From CAVRAZ01 sp963719135 (GTDB lineage: Bacteria > Pseudomonadota > Gammaproteobacteria > DSM-19610): a stretch of DNA of 64,000 bases. The stretch is from contig CAVRAZ010000011.1 in NCBI GenBank assembly GCA_963719135.1, positions 124,001-188,000 on the forward strand. Direction: 5' to 3'. The translations under genes and the position numbers were made by a program. Within the stretch, counting starts at the first letter, position 1; each line of letters opens with the position of its first letter. Shown piece after piece: positions 59,553 through 64,000 of this stretch. Below the pieces are notes generated by a model. It was not told the DNA's origin. It saw only the letters and a program-made list of their open reading frames with translations, and made no database searches.

Positions 59553-60656
59553 ATGCGTATGACTACTCCTGCCGCCGCCGTCGCGGCAACGCTGGGCCTG
59601 CTCAGCTTGAACGCTTCGGCCGATACCGGCACTTTGGCATCCTGGGCCGCCAATACCAAGGTGGGTGGTAAATCGTATATCGACTTTACCCACATCCAGC
59701 AGAAAACCAAGGGGCACGCGGTCGATCCCACCGGCTACGGGGCGGACGTCAAGCGCTTTTACCTCGCCATAGATCACACGTTCGACGAGGTCTGGTCCGG
59801 AAACCTGACGACCGACTTCAACTACGTGAGCGGCGACAGCGAGACTCAGCTCTTCGTCAAGAAAGCCTATCTGCAGGCCAAGCTGTCGGACGCCGCCGTG
59901 CTGCGTGCCGGCTCCGCCGACCTGCCCTGGGTGCCCTATGTCGAAGACATGTACGGCTTCCGGTACGTGGAAAATACGCTGATCGACCGCCTCAAGTTCG
60001 GCACCTCGGCTGACTGGGGCCTGCACGCGGGCGGCAAGCTGGCTGATGGCGTGCTCAATTACGCCGTGTCCGCCGTCAACGGCAACGGCTACAAGAATCC
60101 TTCGCGCTCCAACACGGTTGACTTCAGCGCCCGCGTGGGCGTCGAACCCGTGAAAGGACTGAATGTCGGTGCGGACTATTACCGCGGCAAACTCGGCCAG
60201 GATACTGAGACCGGCCCCGGTACGCGCACGGCCAGCCGCTGGGACGCGGTCGTCGCCTACGCGAATCCGACGTTCAGGGTCGGCGCTGAGTACTTCAATG
60301 CCCAGAACTATAAAGCCACGACCAATCCGGTGCTCACCGCCAACCCCAGCGACGAGGCCAACGGCTATTCCGTTTGGGCTTCGGTGAATCCGACGGAGAG
60401 GGTCTCGCTGTTCGCACGCTACGACCACGCCAAGCCGAACAAGAAAACCAACTCCAGCCTCAAGGACAATTACTACAACGCAGGCGTTTCATACGTGGCG
60501 ACCAAGAACGTCGACATTGCGCTGGTGTACAAGTATGAGAAGGTCGAGAACGGATCGATCAGCACCAGCAACGGCACGATTGGCGACCAGGCGGCCGTCA
60601 ACCCCGGTGATGGCACCTACAGCGAAATCGGTGTCTGGAGCCAGCTGAAGTTCTAG
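59553..60656 (+). CDS. Outer-membrane porin beside the phosphate uptake genes
   Basis: A 367-residue porin-type protein. A signal peptide (AAAVAATLGLLSLNASA) is followed by beta-barrel-like alternating strands and the final Phe typical of outer-membrane barrels (GVWSQLKF). The order FTHIQQKTKG, KRFYLAIDHTFDEVWSGNLTTDFNYVSG and RYDHAKPN has the look of OprP/O-type or related porins. It lies before pstSCA, so phosphate or anion selectivity is a good guess, but sequence alone does not show it. A hairpin follows. Confidence 0.85.
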   Translation: MRMTTPAAAVAATLGLLSLNASADTGTLASWAANTKVGGKSYIDFTHIQQKTKGHAVDPTGYGADVKRFYLAIDHTFDEVWSGNLTTDFNYVSGDSETQLFVKKAYLQAKLSDAAVLRAGSADLPWVPYVEDMYGFRYVENTLIDRLKFGTSADWGLHAGGKLADGVLNYAVSAVNGNGYKNPSRSNTVDFSARVGVEPVKGLNVGADYYRGKLGQDTETGPGTRTASRWDAVVAYANPTFRVGAEYFNAQNYKATTNPVLTANPSDEANGYSVWASVNPTERVSLFARYDHAKPNKKTNSSLKDNYYNAGVSYVATKNVDIALVYKYEKVENGSISTSNGTIGDQAAVNPGDGTYSEIGVWSQLKF

Positions 60657-60676
60657 TGAGACGATTGACGAAGACT

Positions 60677-60710
60677 GTGGGGTGGCGGAACGCACGATCC
60701 GCCACCCCAC
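60677..60710 (+). terminator. Hairpin after the porin gene
   Basis: GTGGGGTGGCGGA and TCCGCCACCCCAC form a 13-bp perfect stem with an 8-base loop, 20 bases after the porin stop. It lacks a U tract but is strong enough to block or stabilise. Confidence 0.55.
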
Positions 60711-60914
60711 GCATGGCAGTCAGATGCTTTCAGCGGCGGCTGCTTTGCCCGAGGTCCCGGATACGCCATGTCCGGAACTTATTTTTGCTCGAGTGTCCCC
60801 AGCGGAGGCCCGGCGGACGTGCACTCTGTGAACGCGGTGAAGCGCTTTTTTCAGGGTGTTAAGTCGGAAATCCAGTATGACAATTGCAAGACATCTAACG
60901 GAGAGGAATCAACG

Positions 60915-61991
60915 ATGAGTATGCTCACAAGAAGTGGTCGGTACGTACGCAGTTTCGCACTGAGCGCGTCCCTGGCTGTCCTGATGCAGGGCGCTGCGCT
61001 TGCCGCGACCCAGGAGATCGCCGGCGCCGGCGCCACCTTCCCCTATCCGGTCTACGCCAAGTGGGCCGAGGCCTATGCGGCAAAGACCGGGGTCAAGATG
61101 AACTATCAGTCCATCGGTTCGGGCGGAGGCATCAAACAGATCGTGGCCAAGACGGTCGATTTCGGCGCCTCCGATGCCCCCCTCAAACCCGAGGAACTGC
61201 AACAGGACGGCCTGATGCAGTTCCCGACCGTCATGGGCGGCGTGGTACCGGTGATCAATGTCCCGGGCATCAAGGCCGGCGATCTGAAACTCAGCCCTGC
61301 CGTGTTCGCCGACATCTACCTCGGGAAGGTCACCAAGTGGAACGACGCGGCCATCAAGGCGTTGAACCCCGAAGTGAAGCTGCCCGACATGAGCATTACA
61401 GTGGTGCACCGTTCGGACGGTTCCGGCACCACCTGGATCTTCACCAACTATCTCGCAAAGGTCAGTGACAGTTGGCAGAAACAGGTGGGCAACGACAAGT
61501 CGGTGGCCTGGCCGGCGGGTGTCGGCGGCAAGGGCAATGAGGGCGTGGCGTCCTATGTGTCGCGGATCAAGGGTTCGATCGGTTACGTGGAATATGCCTA
61601 TGCCTTGCAGAACAAGATGGCCTACGCCAAGCTGAAGAACGCCGCCGGGAAATTCGTGGCGCCGAACAACGAAACCTTCCAGGCCGCGGCCGCCAACGCC
61701 GACTGGGCCAATGCACCCGGTTTCTATATGGTCCTGACCGATCAGCCGGGCGACCAGAGCTGGCCGATCACGGGTGCGACCTTCATCCTGCTACATACGT
61801 CCCAGGAAAAGCCCGAAGTCGGCAAGGCGGTGCTGAGCTTTTTCGAGTGGGCCTATGCCAATGGCGATAAGATGGCGGATGATTTAGACTACATCCCGAT
61901 GCCCGACAGCGTCGTGAAACTGGTTGAAGCGGCCTGGACGAAACAGATCAAGGGGCCGGACGGTAAACCCATCTACAAGCCTGGTATGTAA
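60915..61991 (+). CDS. pstS: Phosphate ABC transporter substrate-binding protein
   Basis: A 358-residue periplasmic phosphate-binding protein. The signal peptide (LSASLAVLMQGAALA) precedes the mature start TQEIAGAGATFPYPVYAKW. Phosphate contacts typical of PstS are in GSGGGIKQI, FGASDAPL and HRSDGSGTTWIFTNYL. GAGAGGA is seven bases before the ATG at 60915. It is the first gene of pstSCAB. Confidence 0.97.
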   Translation: MSMLTRSGRYVRSFALSASLAVLMQGAALAATQEIAGAGATFPYPVYAKWAEAYAAKTGVKMNYQSIGSGGGIKQIVAKTVDFGASDAPLKPEELQQDGLMQFPTVMGGVVPVINVPGIKAGDLKLSPAVFADIYLGKVTKWNDAAIKALNPEVKLPDMSITVVHRSDGSGTTWIFTNYLAKVSDSWQKQVGNDKSVAWPAGVGGKGNEGVASYVSRIKGSIGYVEYAYALQNKMAYAKLKNAAGKFVAPNNETFQAAAANADWANAPGFYMVLTDQPGDQSWPITGATFILLHTSQEKPEVGKAVLSFFEWAYANGDKMADDLDYIPMPDSVVKLVEAAWTKQIKGPDGKPIYKPGM

Positions 61992-62085
61992 TAATAACCG
62001 GCAGTCATGGTAACGGGGCGAGCGCAAACGAGATGTCGATGCCATCGAGGGCTCGGGCGCAGCTCGCCCCGGCAGGGGTGAGGCC

Positions 62086-63027
62086 GTGACCGCCCCCGCG
62101 TCGCACCTGGAACGCGACAGGGTGCGTGACAATGTATTCCGGGGCGCCAGCATGGTCTCGGCCGCCGCGGTCTTCGGCTTGGTGCTGGCGCTTGTGGTGG
62201 TGCTTGCCCTGGGCGCAAGCTTGGCAGTGCAGACGTTCGGCGCCGGCTTTCTCACCAGCACCGACTGGAACCCCGTCACGGAACGGTTCGGCGCCGCAGC
62301 GCCGATCTACGGCACGCTGGTCACCTCGACCATCGCCATGCTGATCGGCATTCCGGTCAGTTTCGGCGTCGCCCTCTTCATCACCGAGCTGGCGCCGGTG
62401 TGGCTGAAACGCCCCATCGGCACCGCGGTGGAATTGCTCGCTGCCATCCCCAGCATCATCTATGGCATGTGGGGCCTGTTCGTCTTCGCCCCCTGGTTTG
62501 CCGAGATCGAGCCCTGGCTTCAGGAGAACCTGGGGTCACTGCCGCTCGTTGGTCCACTGTTCCAGGGGCCGCCGATAGGCATAGGGATGTTCACCGCCGG
62601 GCTCATCCTGGCGATCATGGTCATCCCCTTCATCACGGCGGTCATGCGCGACGTCTTCGCGCTGGTGCCGACCGAGCTGCGCGAATCGGCCTATGGCCTG
62701 GGCGCAACGACCTGGGAAGTGGTGTGGCAGGTCATTCTGCCGTACACCAAAGTCGGCGTCATCGGCGGCATCATGCTCGGGCTGGGCCGCGCGCTCGGCG
62801 AGACCATGGCGGTCACCTTCGTGATCGGCAATGCACAACGCATCAGCAGCTCGCTGTTCATGCCGGGGACTACCATCTCCTCCGCGCTGGCCAACGAGTT
62901 CACCGAGGCGGTCGGTGACGTCTATACCGCCTCGCTGCTGGAGCTGGGGCTTATTCTGTTCATGATCACCTTCATTGTGCTCGCCGTCGCCCGCCTGCTG
63001 CTGGGTCGCGTCGCCGGTCGTATCTGA
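62086..63027 (+). CDS. pstC: Phosphate ABC transporter permease PstC
   Basis: A 313-residue inner-membrane permease with six or so helices. The transporter motif region is ELRESAYGLGATTWEVVWQVILPYTKVGVIGGIMLGLGRALGETMAV, the PstC pattern. It begins with a GTG and follows pstS by 94 bases. The subunit pairs with PstA to form the phosphate channel. Confidence 0.95.
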   Translation: MTAPASHLERDRVRDNVFRGASMVSAAAVFGLVLALVVVLALGASLAVQTFGAGFLTSTDWNPVTERFGAAAPIYGTLVTSTIAMLIGIPVSFGVALFITELAPVWLKRPIGTAVELLAAIPSIIYGMWGLFVFAPWFAEIEPWLQENLGSLPLVGPLFQGPPIGIGMFTAGLILAIMVIPFITAVMRDVFALVPTELRESAYGLGATTWEVVWQVILPYTKVGVIGGIMLGLGRALGETMAVTFVIGNAQRISSSLFMPGTTISSALANEFTEAVGDVYTASLLELGLILFMITFIVLAVARLLLGRVAGRI

Positions 63028-63038
63028 GACCTGCCGCC

Positions 63039-63881
63039 ATGACGCTCTATCAGCGACGGCGCCTGATCAACCTGCTGAGCCTCTCCCTGTCGGTGGTCGC
63101 CACCGCCATCGCGCTGACGTTCCTGTGCTGGATACTCTGGACACTGTTGCGTCACGGCCTCCCCCATCTCGCGCTGGCCACCTTCACGCAGAATACGCCG
63201 CCGCCCGGCAGCCAGGGCGGGCTCGCCAATGCCATCGTCGGCAGCCTGATCCTGACTGCCGGCGGAGTCCTCATCGGTACGCCTATCGGCCTTCTGGCCG
63301 GCACCTATCTGTCGGAGTTCGGGCGCAATTCACGGCTCGCGATGGTGGTGCGGTTCGTCAACGACGTGCTGCTGAGCGCACCGTCCATCGTCATCGGCGT
63401 TTTCGTGTATGAAATTCTAGTGCGCGGTATGGGACACTTCTCGGCGTACGCCGGCGCGGTGGCGCTGGCGCTGATCGTCATCCCCATCGTGGTGCGCACC
63501 AGCGAGGACATGCTGCAACTGGTGTCCGACACGATGCGCGAAGCCGCGGCCGCGCTCGGTGCGCCGCGCTGGAAGGTCATCACCCACATCGTGTACCGCG
63601 CGGCGCGCCCGGGCATCCTCACCGGCGTGCTGCTGGCGGTGGCGCGCATCAGTGGGGAAACCGCGCCGCTCCTGTTCACGGCGCTCAACAACCAGTTCTG
63701 GAGCACCCGGCTGGACCAGCCCATTGCCAATCTGCCGGTGGTGATCTTCCAGTTCGCCATGAGCCCCTATGAGGACTGGCAGCATCTGGCCTGGGCCGGG
63801 GCGCTGATCATCACCTTCAGCATCCTGATCCTTAACATCGTCGCGCGCACCTTGCTGCGCCGGCGCCGGCCTCAGGCATGA
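63039..63881 (+). CDS. pstA: Phosphate ABC transporter permease PstA
   Basis: A 280-residue inner-membrane permease. The loop MREAAAALGAPRWKVITHIVYRAARPGILTGVLLAVARISGETAPLLFTA matches the permease signature, and helices LSLSVVATAIALTFLCWILWTLL and IITFSILILNIVARTLL flank it. It starts 11 bases after pstC, in the same operon. Confidence 0.95.
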   Translation: MTLYQRRRLINLLSLSLSVVATAIALTFLCWILWTLLRHGLPHLALATFTQNTPPPGSQGGLANAIVGSLILTAGGVLIGTPIGLLAGTYLSEFGRNSRLAMVVRFVNDVLLSAPSIVIGVFVYEILVRGMGHFSAYAGAVALALIVIPIVVRTSEDMLQLVSDTMREAAAALGAPRWKVITHIVYRAARPGILTGVLLAVARISGETAPLLFTALNNQFWSTRLDQPIANLPVVIFQFAMSPYEDWQHLAWAGALIITFSILILNIVARTLLRRRRPQA

Positions 63882-63914
63882 CCTGGTCGCTGTGAACGAT
63901 GTATCAAACAAGAC

Positions 63915-64000
63915 ATGAGTGGTGAAATGGAGCGTCCAGTGCAGATATCGGCCCCGACCGCGGGTGCGCGCGATCTGAATGCCCAGCCGCAGGACACGGC
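63915..64000 (+). CDS. pstB: Phosphate ABC transporter ATPase PstB, N-terminal part (cut by window edge)
   Basis: An ATG at 63915, 33 bases after the pstA stop, opens a frame to the window end: MSGEMERPVQISAPTAGARD and then LNAQPQDTA. No ATPase motif is visible in so few residues, so the call rests on pst operon order. An internal ATG at 63927 is another possible start. Confidence 0.55.
   Translation, partial: MSGEMERPVQISAPTAGARDLNAQPQDT

Noticed and set aside
1..64000. CRISPR array, prophage or defence island
   Set aside because: No regular spaced direct repeats, cas genes, integrase, phage structural genes or restriction systems were found.

Overview
The window is a GC-rich, densely coded proteobacterial chromosome segment with no rRNA, tRNA, CRISPR array, prophage or intact transposase. 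The gene content points to a gammaproteobacterium: EfpL/YeiP, TcdA, TmcA, YgiQ, YheS, GreB, RluE, HtpX, a MetA-type homoserine acyltransferase, the PA2778/PA2779 pair and an ilvB-ilvH-ilvC-psd-pssA cluster. It looks like a lineage outside the Enterobacteria and Pseudomonas, but I cannot name a genus.

Layout. 1-4.3 kb: ilvBHC-psd-pssA on the minus strand (branched-chain amino acids and phosphatidylserine). 4.6-12.5 kb: a DUF4124 protein, MIF tautomerase, proS, a lytic transglycosylase, a DEAD-box helicase and the PA2778/PA2779 pair. 12.7-16.5 kb: Dabb lipoprotein, patatin, methionine-salvage genes mtnD-mtnC-mtnB and an FmdB-like pair. 16.5-16.9 kb: DnaA-box element A. 17-22.5 kb: spermidine-synthase-like gene, tatD, tcdA, tmcA (tRNA modification) and slyD. 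22.8-26.9 kb: vWA lipoprotein, ECF sigma factor, anti-sigma-like protein and YpfJ. 27-34.9 kb: a 46-residue protein, a DUF6455-like protein, a kinase-like protein, a haem-binding-type protein, metA with an ATPase, TPM/YgcG/LemA genes and a DUF937 protein. 35-41 kb: Na+/H+ antiporter, SprT-like protein, a decayed secreted-protein gene, an M48-like peptidase and greB. 41-51 kb: ygiQ, a degenerate HD-GYP protein, efpL, csp, arfB and yheS, interspersed with MITE-like inverted repeats. 51-58.5 kb: htpX, nadA, DnaA-box element B, lon, rluE and mepK. 58.5-64 kb: about 1 kb without a gene, then a porin and pstSCA(B).

The most unusual signal is a pair of related non-coding elements at 16656-16869 and 53788-54000. 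Each has a perfect DnaA box, an AT-rich stretch, and 190-191 bases further on an inverted pair of perfect DnaA boxes in the same 9-5-9 arrangement. They also share smaller matching words. They could be a replication origin and a relic or partner copy, or DnaA-titrating or reactivating sites. Other oddities are a Psd-like protein without the self-processing serine, a response-regulator/HD-GYP protein without its key residues, a one-base frameshift at the start of the metA-linked ATPase, a pseudogene with two in-frame TAG codons and a frameshift, and two palindromic mobile-like elements, one of which supplies the end of a small gene.

Functionally this is mostly housekeeping: amino-acid, NAD and phospholipid synthesis, translation and ribosome rescue, proteostasis (Lon, HtpX, SlyD), cell-wall turnover and phosphate uptake. 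Coupled pairs with ATGA-type overlaps (mtnB-mtnC-mtnD, sigma/anti-sigma, spermidine synthase-like/98-residue ORF, 271-residue ORF/62-residue ORF) mark the operons.
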